NCBI RefSeq assembly: GCF_052857255.1 | Contig: NW_027526485.1 | Location: 620,001-684,000, forward strand | DNA length: 64,000 nt | From: Amblyomma americanum | Taxonomy: Eukaryota; Arthropoda; Arachnida; Ixodida; Ixodidae | Direction: 5' to 3' | Shown here: in pieces, positions 10,346 to 19,934 of the stretch | How the letters are laid out: the number at the start of each line of letters is the position of its first letter | How positions within the stretch are numbered: the first letter of the stretch is position 1 | Translations under genes and position numbers: made by a program | Notes under the pieces: generated by a model | The model's input: the letters and a program-made list of their open reading frames with translations, nothing else | The model's database searches: none | What the model was told of the DNA's origin: nothing

Positions 10346-11262
10346 TTAGGTCGGGGTCCGAGCGTTGCTGCTGAGCAAAAGAGCTGGGGCTGATGGGTCC
10401 CAGGAAGGCGTCCTCATCGTCGTCCGGCGTTGTGCATCTACAGGGGCTCGTGAGAGGCAATCGGCATCAGAGTGCTTGCGTCCGGACTTGCCAACGACGG
10501 TGACGTCAAACTCGTGGAGACGCAGACTCCATCGAGCGAGTCGGCCAGAGGGGTCCTTCAAATTGGCAAGCCGGCAGAGCGCGTGGTGGTCGCTGACCTC
10601 CTTGAACTGCCATCCGTAGAGATAGGGGCGGAATTTTGACGTAGCCCAGATGATGGCAAGGCACTCCTTCTCAGTTGTCGAATAGTTAGCCCCGGCCTTG
10701 GAAAGGGAACGGCTAGCGTATGCGATGACTTTTTCCAGCCTGTCACTTTTTTGAACGAGGACGGCGCCTAGTCCCACGCTGCTTGCGTCGGTATGAACTT
10801 CAGTATCGGCGTTTTCATCAAAATGCGCAAGGATCGGTGGGGACTGTATTCAACGCTGAAGTTCCTTGAAGGCTTCTGCTTGCGGCGCTTCCCATTTAAA
10901 CGGCACGTCTGCCTTCGTCAGTTGGGTCAGGGGCACGGCGATGCGCGAAAAGTTTTTCACAAATCGTCGTTAGTATGCGCACAGTCCGAGAAATCTGCGC
11001 ACTGCTTTTTTATCGGCCGGCGGTGGAAACTGTTCAATAGCATCTGTTTTCTGCTGGCCTGGGCGTACTCCTTCCTTGCTAACGATGTGGCCTATAAACC
11101 GCAGCTCTTCTTAAGCAAAGTGGAATTTTTCTGCTTTCAACGTTAGGCCAGACGACTTGATTGCGTCTAGTACTGTTCGAAGTCTTTTGAGGTGCTCTTC
11201 AAAGTTCGAGGCGAAGACAACAACGTCATCTAAATATACCAGACAAATATGCCACTTAGGCC
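10346..11262 (-). pseudogene. gypsy RT C-terminal half and RNase H
   Basis: Continuation of pol after a frame shift near 11262. In the shifted frame the catalytic box reads VYLDDVVVF (about 11220-11245), so the YLDD motif survives but is not in frame with the upstream RT. Two in-frame TAA stops follow: in the HFA-EELRFIGH segment near 11112, and in GLCAY-RRFVKNF near 10970. The RNase H part (10346-10790) shows [34 protein letters not shown] and HSDADCLSR, which preserve the acidic residues. After the RNase H the frame changes again before the integrase. Confidence 0.82.
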
Positions 11263-12696
11263 TGCCAGCACTGCATCCATTACTCGCTGAAACGTCGCTG
11301 GTGCGGAACAGAGACCAAATGGCATCACCTTGAACTCAAACAGCCCATCCGGAGTGATGAATGCTGTCTTTTCGCGATCTCTTTCGTCGACCTCAATTTG
11401 CCAGTAGCCGCTCTTGAGGTCCATCGATGAGAAATATTTGGCATTGCAGAGGCGGTCCAGTGTGTCGTCGATGCGGGGGAGGGGGTAGACGTCCTTCTTT
11501 GTTATGTTGTTCAAGCGGCGGTAATCTACGCAGAATCGAAGTCAGCCGTCTTTCTTTCTCACTAGAACAACCGGTGCCGCCCATGGGCTGTTTGAAGGGT
11601 GGATGACGTCGTCGCGAAGCATTTCTTCGACTTGGTCCCGGATGGCTTGTCGTTCTCGCGGGGACACACGGTAGGGGCTTTGACGGAGAGGTCGAGCGTG
11701 TTGATCCGTTATGATGCGATGCTTGGCAATTGGCGTCTGTCGCACCTTCGGCGATGTCGAAAAACACTCGCTATTGCTTTGAAGCAGATTGCGGATCTGG
11801 TCTTGTCTGTTCCGGTGCAGGGCTGGGTTGATGTCCAAAGTGGGCGAGTTCTCTTGGTCAGGCGAATTTTCTGCGAAGGGGTCGGAGAGGGCGGAGGAGT
11901 CTCGTACGTCAGATATTTCGTCGAAGAAAGCAATCGCCGTTCCTCTGTTAATGTGCCGGTAATCTTCGCTGAAGTTAGTCAGCAGTACTTCGGCCTGGCC
12001 ATTGCGTAAATGTGCGATGCCTCTTGCGATGCTGATTCCTCGGTCTAGGAGCAACTGCATGTTGCCCTCGATGATGGCTTCAGCGTTAATGGCTTTCGCG
12101 GCGCCTACGGTCAGGATAACGCTTGATCGGGGTAGGACGCTCACTTCTTCCTCCAGGACACTCAGGGCAACGTGATTTTCCCGAGTTTCCATCGAAGCGT
12201 TGGCTTCGTCCGTCGAAAGCGTGATCAGCTTGCATCGCAGGCCGATGATCGCCTGATGCTCATTAAGGAAATCCATACCCAAGATCACTTCGCGGGAGCA
12301 TTGCGGTAGCACAACAAAGGTTGCAGGATAGGTATGTCCTTTGACAGTCACTCGCGCTGTGCATCGTCCTGATGGCGTAATGAGGTGTCCCCCTGCGGTG
12401 CGAATTTGTGGGCCGTCCCAAGCCGTTGTGACTTTTCTCAGCTGCGCAGCGAATGTTCCATTCATCACCGAGTAATAGGCTCCTGTGTCGACTAGAGCGG
12501 TAACTTTCCGGCCGTCGATAGTCACTTTTAAGTCAGAGGTCCTGGCTCTTGCATTGCACGTCGCTCTTGGCGTCGGGTCACGGCTTCGTCGCGTATGCGA
12601 GTCGCGGGTGGGGCGTATGGTCGAAGCTCTTCTGGGTGGCGGCGTCGTTTTCAAGGCAGCCTGCGTCGTGGTCGGGGTTCTCATTGTGTGCGGCAT
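11230..12696 (-). pseudogene. gypsy protease and RT N-terminal half
   Basis: The 12696-11542 stretch carries an aspartic protease with the active site DTGA at residues 70-73 and the second motif ILGMDFL at 138-144. The start of RT follows (PYRVSPRERQAI, VIHPSNSPWAAPVVLVRKKDG). A TGA at 11542-11544 stops the frame right after KKDG. The same frame reopens at once (LRFCVDYRR, DVYPLPRIDDTLD, FSSMDLKSGYWQI, GLFEFKVMPFGL) until 11230. One nonsense change and the downstream frameshift therefore separate otherwise well-preserved RT blocks. Confidence 0.85.
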
Positions 12697-12796
12697 CGGT
12701 GCAGCGAGTGTCGGTTCTTCATGTGGCGTCGCGGGTGCAGCGTCTTCATGGGGCGTGGTCGGTGGAGGATCTTCGGCGTTTCGCTCTTTAGCAACC

Positions 12797-13984
12797 TCAC
12801 CTACAGAGGTTGCTGCCTTCAGTTTCCCCTACGGGGGCTGGGAGATCTTCCTCGTACCGCGGCTGCGTAGCTGCGGCGTGCCGACGCAAAGCGCGAGGTT
12901 GACGGCGATGGTGAGCGCGAAAAGCGGTTTGGCGTGTACTCTTCTCGAAGCAGGTACTCGTCGATTTCCTGCGGGCGTTGCCCGAAGCGTAGTCGTGGGG
13001 CGTTAATGGCAAATCCTCGAAGACCGATACGTCGGTACGGGCAGTGACGAAGAATATGGTCGGCCTCGCCGCAATGGAATCACAACGGCCGGTTGTCGGA
13101 TGTCCTCCAGGCGTCGCATTTCCTGGGGCGTCGGTCATAGGCTGGGCAGGCGGGGGCTGGGAGGCGGCGTTGTGGTAGAAGTGGCTCATCTCGGGGAGGA
13201 CGTGGGGGTTGTCGTTCGGGCTGGGCAGTTCTTACTGCAGCGGCGTAGGTCATGACCCGGGGTTCTGTGGCCGTCGGGTGCCAAGTGCTTGTTGCACTTC
13301 TTCCCGTACCACGTCCATCAGAGTCGCTGCTTGTGGCTGTGGGGAGGATGGCAGTAATCGGCGTAGCTCCTCTCTGACGATTTCGCGGATAACTTCCCGC
13401 AAGCTGTCGCTGGTGGTGGCCGGCGTGTCCGAAAGGATTGCACCGGCAGAGGAAGGACGATTGTACTGCCGAGCTCGGATGTCGAGGGTCTTCTCAATCG
13501 TGCATGCTTCTTGCATGAATTCCTCGACTGTTTTTGGCGGGTGGCGGACGAGGCATGCAAAGAGTTGTTCTTTTACGCCGCGCATTAAAAACTGAACTTT
13601 CTTTTCCTCGGTCATCCCGGGGTCGGCGCGGCGAAATAGGCGCTTCATCTCCTCGACGTAACCGCGGACGGGCTCATTCGGAAGCTGGATCCTGGACTCG
13701 AGGAGTCGTTCGGCTCTTTCTTTCCTCACGACACTGGTGAATACCTTCAATAGTTCTCTCTTGAATAGCTCCCATGTCGTAAAGGACGACTCGTAGTTTT
13801 CGTACCACGTGCGTGCGGAGCCATCCAATGAGAAGAACAGGTGTCCAATTTTTGCCGCATCATCCCACCCGTTGAATGACGCCACGCGCTCAAATTGATC
13901 CAACCATTCTTCAGGGTCTTCGCCTAGGGATCCATTGAAAGTTGGCGGCACCCGCGGCTGCTGCAGTATGATCGGTGTCGACAT
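12797..13984 (-). pseudogene. gypsy gag
   Basis: The N-terminal 244 residues (13984-13250) form a retrotransposon gag domain: FNGSLGEDPEEWLDQFERVA, WYENYESSFTTWELFKREL, YVEEMKRLFRRADPGMTEE. The ATG at 13984 lies ~190 bp inside the 5' LTR boundary. Stops after position 13250 separate it from a CCHC knuckle at about 13040-13085 that reads FHCGEADHILRHC. Its first cysteine codon has become TGA. The segment between is proline-rich. This is gag of the element above, no longer continuous. Confidence 0.85.
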
Positions 13985-14175
13985 TTTCGGCGAGGTTGCG
14001 GTGCTCGTAGCCGCGTCTTTTCGCTGTCTTGTGCGGTCCGGCAGTTTCCCGAACTCAGGCTCCTCTCCCTGGAGACGTCGGCTGGCTCGTCCTCGGGTGC
14101 GAAGCGCTCAGGGCTGGCTTCACGACTAGAAGGGGGCGTCCGGAACATGGAAGGCTACCCAGCACCTCCGCCAAA

Positions 14176-14546
14176 TGTCACGTAGTGGTGACGGCAGTCG
14201 AAGCAGCGATGAAGACGGACGAAAGGGTCTTCTAAAAGAACTGTTTATTGGGCTGACTTGCACCCAAAATGGACTGAATCACTCGGCGGCGGCGAAGCGA
14301 CAAGCGTGCTCGGCGGTCGTCGAACTGAATGCCGGCCGCTGTCGGCCGTGCTCAATTTAAAGCTGATAGCGAACTTTCGAGATAAAGAGCGCAAAGTTAC
14401 TAGAACATTCCGGAACAACGTAGAATCAGCTCTGCCTGGCTGCGATCAATCGAGATAAATCTAGTCGCGTCTTGCGTCGCAAACAAAGCGATAAAGTGAT
14501 GTGGCAGCAGATTTGAAAAACGAACACACTGCAAATATTCGCGGCA
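14176..14546 (-). repeat. gypsy 5' LTR
   Basis: 371-bp partner of the LTR at 8637-9008, with TG...CA ends on the plus strand. It is the upstream LTR for the minus-strand genes, so the element's promoter should lie here. No TATA box was assigned with confidence. Confidence 0.9.
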
Positions 14547-14742
14547 ATATTACTTCTCCCCCTAACCTCTCTTCCTCTCCCCTCACCTGTTTCATTTCAT
14601 TTCTCCATTCTGCCTGCTATCGTTTATTTCCGCTGCCCCAGCTCAGGTGCTTCAGTATCGATGGCAGATGCCGGGGCTAGCAAAAATGTTTTCCTTCCTT
14701 TTTGCTATTATTTTTAATAAAACCACTACCACCACCACCACC
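14547..14742 (+). other. distal 3' UTR and tail of LINE copy 2
   Basis: The first four bases (ATAT) are the right gypsy target duplication. The rest continues the LINE 3' UTR exactly as in copy 1, ending TTTTTAATAAAACCACTACC plus ACC repeats. Confidence 0.85.
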
Positions 14743-14751
14743 ACGCCGGTG
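14743..14751 (+). repeat. target-site duplication, 3' copy (ACGCCGGTG)
   Basis: Partner of 3797-3805, directly after the ACC-repeat tail of LINE copy 2. Confidence 0.65.
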
Positions 14752-14837
14752 CACTTTCGTGCGTTCAGCGGAACGGTAGGTGTGATCCATGCGACGCCTG
14801 CCGTGGAGACCCACACCGCGGACCGTGGCCGCAATAA

Positions 14838-15132
14838 TTGGTTGTGGTGGAAAGGAAACGGCGCAGCATCTGTCTGATATATCGTTGGGCACCTGAACCA
14901 CGCCGAAAGGGAAGCGATAAAGGAGAGAGTGAAAGAAGAAAGGAAGAAATAGGTGCCGTAGTGGAGGGCTCCAGAATAATTTCGACCACCTGAGGATCAT
15001 TAACGTGCACTGACATCTCGCACAGGACACGGCGCCTTAGCGTTTTGCTTCTATAAAAACGCAGCCGCCGCGGTCGGGTTCGAACCCGGGAACTCCAGGT
15101 GAGTAGCCGAGCGCCCTGGCCACTGATCCATC
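14838..15132 (-). repeat. Ruka-like SINE (copy B)
   Basis: Minus-strand SINE. Its tRNA-like head is at 15075-15132 (B box GGTTCGAACCC on the minus strand), followed by the core TTAATGATCCTCAGGTGGTC and a 3' end near 14838. An AT-rich run follows the head at 15133-15195. Confidence 0.8.
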
Positions 15133-15195
15133 GCTAAATTAAATTAAATAAATTAAAAACAATGAAATTAGGGTTTATATTAAATAAATAAAAAA

Positions 15196-15285
15196 CTTAA
15201 ATTGGTTTTCAGGAAAGGAAAAGGCGCAGTACCTCTCTCACATGTCGGCGGACACCTGAAGCGCGCCATAAGGGAGGAGGAGAAG
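15196..15285 (-). repeat. Ruka-like SINE fragment (copy B2)
   Basis: Only the SINE 3' end (GGAAAAGGCGCAGTACCT and the segment after it) is present. It is cut off where a GGA-rich LINE tail begins at about 15281. Confidence 0.65.
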
Positions 15286-15440
15286 GAGAAGGTAAACTTT
15301 ATTAAAGAAAAGGAAGAGATAATGGAAGGACTCCGGAAGAAAGAGGCGCCGTGTTGGAGGGCTCCTCGCGCATGCGCAGCATGGCTCTCCAGGAATTACG
15401 TGAAACTGCGCAGTCTCGGCCAGAGTTGCGCACGATACAG
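15281..15440 (-). mobile_element. very short LINE 3' end
   Basis: Minus-strand (TCC)n tail with AATAAAGTTTACC at 15281-15310, then about 130 bp of non-coding sequence before the next, similar tail at 15440. It looks like a severely 5'-truncated insertion of the same LINE family as the following element. Confidence 0.5.
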
Positions 15441-15614
15441 GAGGAGGAAAAGGAGGATAAACTTTATTTTCATCCACCAAGGTAGCTGTTGGTTTGGGGT
15501 TATAACCTCACTAAGTGGCCATGAGTCCGTGGCGTTCGGCGACTTCTAGGGCTCTTGTGACAACCCGGATATATGTGTCCGAGAAGGAACTGAGCAATGC
15601 GGCCTCCCGCTGGT

Positions 15615-16493
15615 CTAGATTCGAGAGCTGAAAACCTCGCGGAGGGGAGACCTGAAGGCAAGCCCAGAGTATGTGGAATAGAGTGGCATGTTGGCTACAT
15701 AGTTGACAGGAGGGAGAGTAGAGTCCAGGGTATATGCGGGCATATATCGCGGGGGGCTGGGGAAGGAGTTCGTTTGGAGTTGCCTCCACGCAACCTCTTG
15801 GGGCTTGATTAGAGAAATATGTGCGGGGGCATATAGAAGTCTACCTAAGCGGTAGTGCATGGTCATGTCATGAAATGTAACCATACGATCTCTCGCCACA
15901 CGCAGGACGGGCGACACCACATCGCGGTCGACGAATCCACGGACATGATTTCGGGCCACCTTGTTCCCTGTCTGGGATGAGAGCTCAGTTACCCAGATCA
16001 AATGGATCGGGCGGATTTGGTCCTTGGTGGAGCAGAGGAGAGATAGGGTGGTGGGGGAGACCCGACCTTTGGTGAAATTGCGAATCGCATATTTAGAGTC
16101 GCTGAAGATAATTCCTGCAGAAGTGGAGACCATCGCCATGGCTATGGCCGCCTCCTCGGATTCTTCAGATGATCTAAACGGAATGGAGCACGCAACCAAA
16201 GGCCGTCCACAGTAGTTTACAAGCGCGAGCAAAAAAACATCGCGATCGGAGTATTCGACAGCGTCGACGTAGACCGCTGTCTGATCTGTTAAATACTCTT
16301 TATGCAGAGACTTCGCCCTGTCCTTGCGGCGAACGGCATGATACCCTGGGTGCATGTTTCTCGGTAGAGGTGTAACGATAAGGTTGCTGCGGATATGGGA
16401 CGAAAGCTGGGCCTTGTCGGCGAAGGTCGTTTCCAAGCTTATTCCAAGCTTGTCGAGTATGTGACGTCCCGTGGAGATGTGGTTGAGACGCTC
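15615..16493 (-). pseudogene. LINE RNase H and C-terminal domain
   Basis: RNase H-like domain with VYVDAVEY (first Asp), EESEEAAIAMAM (Glu), IFSDSKYAIRNF (Asp) and IWVTELSSQTGNKVAR, where the last acidic position is not conserved. It lies in the same frame as the RT and is separated from it only by a TAG at 16494-16496. The C-terminal stretch HYRLGRLLYAP belongs to this LINE group. The histidine/cysteine tail typical of related copies is degraded (about 15640-15700). Confidence 0.72.
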
Positions 16494-17310
16494 CTAGTGA
16501 GAGGTGAGATGAGCTTTCGAGAGCTCTGTAACAGTGTTGTAGACCCCTAATGACACTAGTTTATACGTGAGGGTCCGGTGGAGGAGATGGAGAGCAGCCT
16601 TGTATGCCTGTCTAATAAGGCAGTCAACGCGGTTCCGTTCCTGGCAGCTAAGGTAGAGGTAAGGGACGGTATATGCCAGGCGACTGATAACAAACGCCTG
16701 AACAAAACATCGTAAGTCCATCTCTCGCATGCCTTTATGTTTATTAGCAATGCGACGAATTAGAAGAATGGTCTGCGAGACAGAGACTATGAGTTTAGCC
16801 AGAATGTCGGGGTTTTTCTGATTGCTCTGGATGAGAAGCCCCAATAACCTAATGGCGGATACTTCGCGTATGGGCTGGCCACTAGCAGTAATGCAGATGG
16901 GAGGATGGCCGTGGATGCCGGGTTGACCTCGAAAGAGCAGCTCGGACTGCTGTGGTGAGCAAGAGAGTTCGGCTCCGGCTACGTGGCGCTCAATGACATC
17001 CACCGCTTGTTGAAGTGGGGATTCAACCTGAGCATCGTTGCCTGTTGAAACCCAGAGGGTGATATCTTCTGCGTATAAGGTGTGGGATAGCAGGGGGATA
17101 GCGTCTAATGTTGAAGGTAGCATGAGCAAGGCGACATTGAAAAGAAAGGGGGAGAGAACGGATCCTTCGGGGGTGTCATTGCTAACGAAGGCTATATGGT
17201 AAGAGGGAAGAGAGCCAAAGCTAATTTCAGCTTTACAACGAGAGAGGAAGGTGCGTATATACTCGTAGGTACGGTGACCAAGATTAATAGGAAAAGGTTA
17301 GCGAGACTAG
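16494..17310 (-). pseudogene. LINE reverse transcriptase, N-terminally deleted
   Basis: RT palm and thumb. The frame is open from about 17310 through LGHRTYEYIRTFLSR, TPEGSVLSPFLFNVALL and LYAEDITLWV. The last holds YAED instead of YADD, so one catalytic aspartate is Glu. IREVSAIRLLGLLIQ follows. A TAG at 16494-16496 ends it. Upstream RT blocks are absent because of the internal deletion next to ORF1. Confidence 0.75.
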
Positions 17311-17968
17311 AATCGTATGGTTTAACTCGCATAGTGGGGAGGGCGGCCGGTGCGTCTACCCTAGCTTCAAGACCTGTGACACGTGTTTGGAGTTGCTGCA
17401 TGAGGGTGCTAATTCGATTTTCGATTTGCTGCAGCATTTGTTGGTGGAACTGGTGCATTTGCTGTTGGATTTATCGGGAGAACTCAGCAAATTTCGCTAC
17501 GAGCTGAGGATCAATTTTAGCCCCTAATTTGTGTTCTAGACGAGCCCCACATTCCTCGAGGTCATCAAAATTAACGTATCTTTCTGAGCGGGAGATAGCT
17601 TTCCGCTTAGAGGGAGGACTCGAGGTAGTATCTTTGGGTTGCGAGGGAGTAGATGTGGGCGCCTGAGGCTAGGTGGTGGAAACAGGTCGAACGGGTAGAG
17701 TAGAATTTATTTGAGATGGTGGATCGGATCCAAACAGTGGACGCTTTAAAGAAGCGTTCTCTTGTTGTCGTCTATGGTTGCCAGCTTTAACGGTGTTATC
17801 TTGTCGCGGAGGGTATGCTGTTCTGAATCGCGAGACTGAGACTGCTGAGAGTGAGCAGCCGCGACTGCCCGGCTCACCTGAATTTTCGTGAAGAACTCTC
17901 AGTGAGAGACAACCCGGAGTCCAGGGGTGGGAAGGACCTGGAGGGATTCCGGCTGGAGCGCCGGTAAG
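17311..17968 (-). pseudogene. LINE ORF1 N-terminal half
   Basis: Gag-like ORF1 of the same element. A plausible start lies at about 17968. The middle includes SKRKAISRSERYVNFDDLEE. A glutamine-rich coiled coil follows (HQQMLQQIENRISTLMQQL, then RVTGLEARV). At least four in-frame stops interrupt it. The C-terminal zinc-knuckle half is missing, because the deletion joins it to RT near 17310. Confidence 0.65.
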
Positions 17969-18046
17969 AGCAGGAGGAGTGGTCGGAATCCATTTTGGCC
18001 GAAGGAAGGATGGAAGGAAGGAAAGAAGGAAGGAAAACGTTTATTG

Positions 18047-18058
18047 AGCTCTAGAGAG
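18047..18058 (+). repeat. Ruka target-site duplication, left (AGCTCTAGAGAG)
   Basis: This 12-bp word recurs at 18380-18391 and flanks the SINE exactly. Confidence 0.85.
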
Positions 18059-18379
18059 AGGTTACCCGCCGCGCTGGCTCAGTGGTTAGGGCGCTCGACT
18101 ACTGATCCGGAGTTCCCGGGTTCGAACCCGACCGCGGCGGCTGCGTTTTTATGGAGGAAAAACGCTAAGGCGCCCGTGCGCTGTGCGATGTCAGTGCACG
18201 TTAAAGATCCCCAGGTGGTCGAAATTATTCCGGAGCCCTCCACTACGGCACCCCTTTCTTCATTTCTTCTTTCACTCCCTCCCTTATCCCTTCCCTTACG
18301 GCGCGGTTCAGGTGTCCAACGATATATGAGACAGATACTGCGCCATTTCCTTTCCCCAAAAAAACAATTATAATTATAT
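18059..18379 (+). repeat. Ruka-like SINE, complete (copy C)
   Basis: The best-preserved copy. The tRNA-like head has an A box TGGCTCAGTGG (18075-18085) and a B box GGTTCGAACCC (18119-18129), an internal RNA polymerase III promoter. The body has the core CACGTTAAAGATCCCCAGG, a pyrimidine-rich stretch, and a 3' end GAGACAGATACTGCGCCATT followed by an AT-rich tail. Flanked by 12-bp duplications. The family name rests on my recognition of the tick Ruka SINE and was not checked by a search. Confidence 0.85.
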
Positions 18380-18599
18380 AGCTCTAGAGAGTAGGTGAGC
18401 AATTTGGCGGAGTCAGGTGTGTCGTCCGTCTTAGCAATGGTCGTCTGCCCCTAATCCAGGGCTCCGCTTGATGCCGCTGCCAGCTGTGCTCGCCGGATTA
18501 GGTGTTCCCCGCCCCTTAGCGTCGTGTCCGGGATCGGGAACGACGGGAGGTGGGGGCACTGTCTTAGTTCGCAGCGTGTAGCTGGCGTTGCAGTACGAC

Positions 18600-19760
18600 A
18601 GCAGACACATTGTAGCGGCGTTTGCACTTGGAGGAAGCAGTCTGGTGAGGCACAGAACAAACTAAAAAAGGGGGTTGCATTTATGGGCCTCGTCATGGTC
18701 GCGAACTCCGCAGTGAGGAGACTTGGAGTGCATAGGAGACGGGCAAGCGTCGTCTCGGTGTCCCGTTTTTCGACAGTTAAGGCAGGCTTCCACTTTGTTT
18801 TTGAAGATGTAGCGGTGCACAGCACTGCTGGCGTAGGAGATATGGCGGGGGAACTTGATCCCTGCGAAAGTGATGAGAATAGATTCGGTCTTGCCTAAAC
18901 GGCGGGCGGAGAGAATCCAGTGTTCTCGATTTTGGGGTATCAGTAGTCTATGATTTCCTTCTGTGTCTGATCCACGTATTGATGGTGAATGATACCTCGG
19001 ACGTATGCGCCTGGTGGGGCAAAAGAGGCGGCAACTGTGTAGCTTGTCGAACGCAGGTTGATTGCTTGGAGCTTCGCATAAGTGATGGCGCGGTCCTGGT
19101 TCGGGGTGCTAAAGGTGAGGGTGTTGTGAACGAAATTCACCCGATGGCTGTCGTGAACGAAATTCACCCGATGGCTGTCGTCTGCAGTGTCGGATTAGGT
19201 CAAATGAAGGCTTGAGATGATCGCTCTGCGAAGACAGTTCTGTCCCAGGCACGCAGACTGACCCCCGCGCGAGGACGAATGATGACTTAAAAGTCTTCAA
19301 GAGGAAGACGTGGCAGTGACGCAGCGTGGCGAGGCAGCTTACGTGTTGAGGAGGGAGATGGCTGTTGGGACGCGGAATGCTGTGCGGACGCGGAAGGTGA
19401 CGCCGTCAGCGGTGTCTTGGGAGTGCGTTTTGAAGATGATGGAGTGGCGAAGCCTCGTTCATATCAGTGGTCTACGTAGGTCCAGTTTGTGGGTATATAC
19501 TGTTCAGGAGCTAGATCCTCCCCCTCCACGGTGACGACGTCCACGTTTGGAGAAGCAGTGGGCCCGGATGCGAAGCGGAGCCTATCGCCAGCGGCGGTAG
19601 GCTTAGCGAGGCTTGCCTTGGGCTCGGTGGAAACAAGCGTCCATGTGCGCCACAGAAACAGAGTGCCGGAGTCGAAAATGGGCTGGGAAGGTGCCGGGCA
19701 CTTTCTTGAACTTCGGGAGACACAATAAAATTCAGCGGAATGTAAAAAGTTGGTGAAAAT
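18600..19760 (-). pseudogene. LINE ORF1 (RRM-like plus zinc knuckles), frameshifted
   Basis: Pieces of a tick LINE ORF1 occur in different frames. The N-terminal part reads LDLAPEQ-like then PTNWTYVDH (about 19560-19470). A central nucleic-acid-binding region includes LPRLPLEDFKSSFVLARGS, NTLTFSTPNQDRAITYAKLQ and YVRGIIHHQYVDQTQKEIID (19130-18943). C-terminal knuckles read CLNCRKTGHRDDAC and PHCGVRDHDEAHKC (about 18795-18690). A perfect 27-bp tandem duplication at 19127-19180 adds nine residues, and stops follow the WTYVDH and EIID segments. No ORF2 follows. Confidence 0.7.
19127..19180. repeat. perfect 27-bp tandem duplication
   Basis: The unit beginning TGAACGAAATTCACC is present twice, head to tail and without a mismatch (19127-19153 and 19154-19180), inside the ORF1 remnant. 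Confidence 0.9.
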
Positions 19761-19934
19761 AAGAAAAATGGCCGGAGCCCATACGCACACACCTCTGCAC
19801 ACCAAGCCAGGAACGCCGACCCTCCGGCTCACGCTAGAAAAACACGGAGCCCAGGCGCGATGCGTTTCGCTCGCTCCGCCGGACGCGGGCGTTCCCAAGG
19901 TAAAATAATGCAGATGGGATATTGTTTATGTGTC

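Larger units (their letters stand above)
8637..14546 (-). mobile_element. Ty3/gypsy LTR retrotransposon, complete structure but defective
   Basis: 5,910-bp element with 371/372-bp LTRs and ATAT duplications, coded on the minus strand in the order gag, protease, RT, RNase H, integrase. This order (integrase last) is the Ty3/gypsy arrangement. No envelope-like frame lies between the integrase and the 3' LTR. The LTRs differ at about 2% of positions, so the insertion is fairly young. Nevertheless gag and pol hold several stops and frameshifts, and an integrase catalytic residue is changed. The position of the primer-binding site is suggested by TGGCGGAGGTGC (minus strand), directly after the 5' LTR at ~14163-14174. 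I could not assign the primer tRNA. Confidence 0.92.
3806..14742 (+). mobile_element. I-like LINE copy 2, 5'-complete, interrupted by a gypsy element
   Basis: Plus-strand LINE with a 5' UTR, ORF1 (gag-like, zinc knuckles), ORF2 (endonuclease remnant, RT, RNase H) and a 3' UTR ending in AATAAAACC plus ACC repeats. A Ty3/gypsy element with its ATAT duplication (8637-14550) splits the 3' UTR. The sequence before 8636 joins perfectly onto 14547, as shown by comparison with the uninterrupted 3' UTR of copy 1. Without the insertion the LINE is about 5,020 bp. It is flanked by 9-bp duplications. It carries several stops, frameshifts and an internal deletion that removes most of the endonuclease. Confidence 0.85.
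15441..17975 (-). mobile_element. I-like LINE with internal deletion
   Basis: Minus-strand LINE that ends in a GGA-rich tail with AATAAAGTTTA at 15440-15475. Reading 5' to 3': an ORF1 start near 17968 (MDSDHSSCSYRRS) with several stops, a coiled-coil segment of ORF1 (17460-17330), then RT from about 17310, then RNase H. The endonuclease and the first third of RT are missing, so ORF1 is joined directly to the RT palm. The family differs from the LINE at 129-2683. Confidence 0.78.
17988..19900 (-). mobile_element. LINE derivative with ORF1 but no ORF2, split by a Ruka SINE
   Basis: Minus-strand element whose tail is (CCTTC)n with CAATAAACGTTTTCC at 18000-18046. It continues after the Ruka insertion at 18392 and contains ORF1 from about 19760 to 18600. 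Only ~200 bp separate the ORF1 zinc knuckles from the 3' tail, so ORF2 (endonuclease, RT, RNase H) is entirely absent. The upstream end is uncertain. Sequence resembling the uncharacterised repeat begins near 19935. Confidence 0.65.

Noticed and set aside
12485..13006. 173-residue plus-strand frame within the gypsy element
   Set aside because: Antisense to the gag/protease region of the minus-strand element. Composition follows from the coding strand.
18060..18135. Possible tRNA genes (also at 15075, 21590, 25714, 25921, 40841 and 50588)
   Set aside because: A and B boxes are present but the sequences run directly into SINE or LINE bodies, with mismatched acceptor stems and repeated copies. 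They are tRNA-derived repeat heads.
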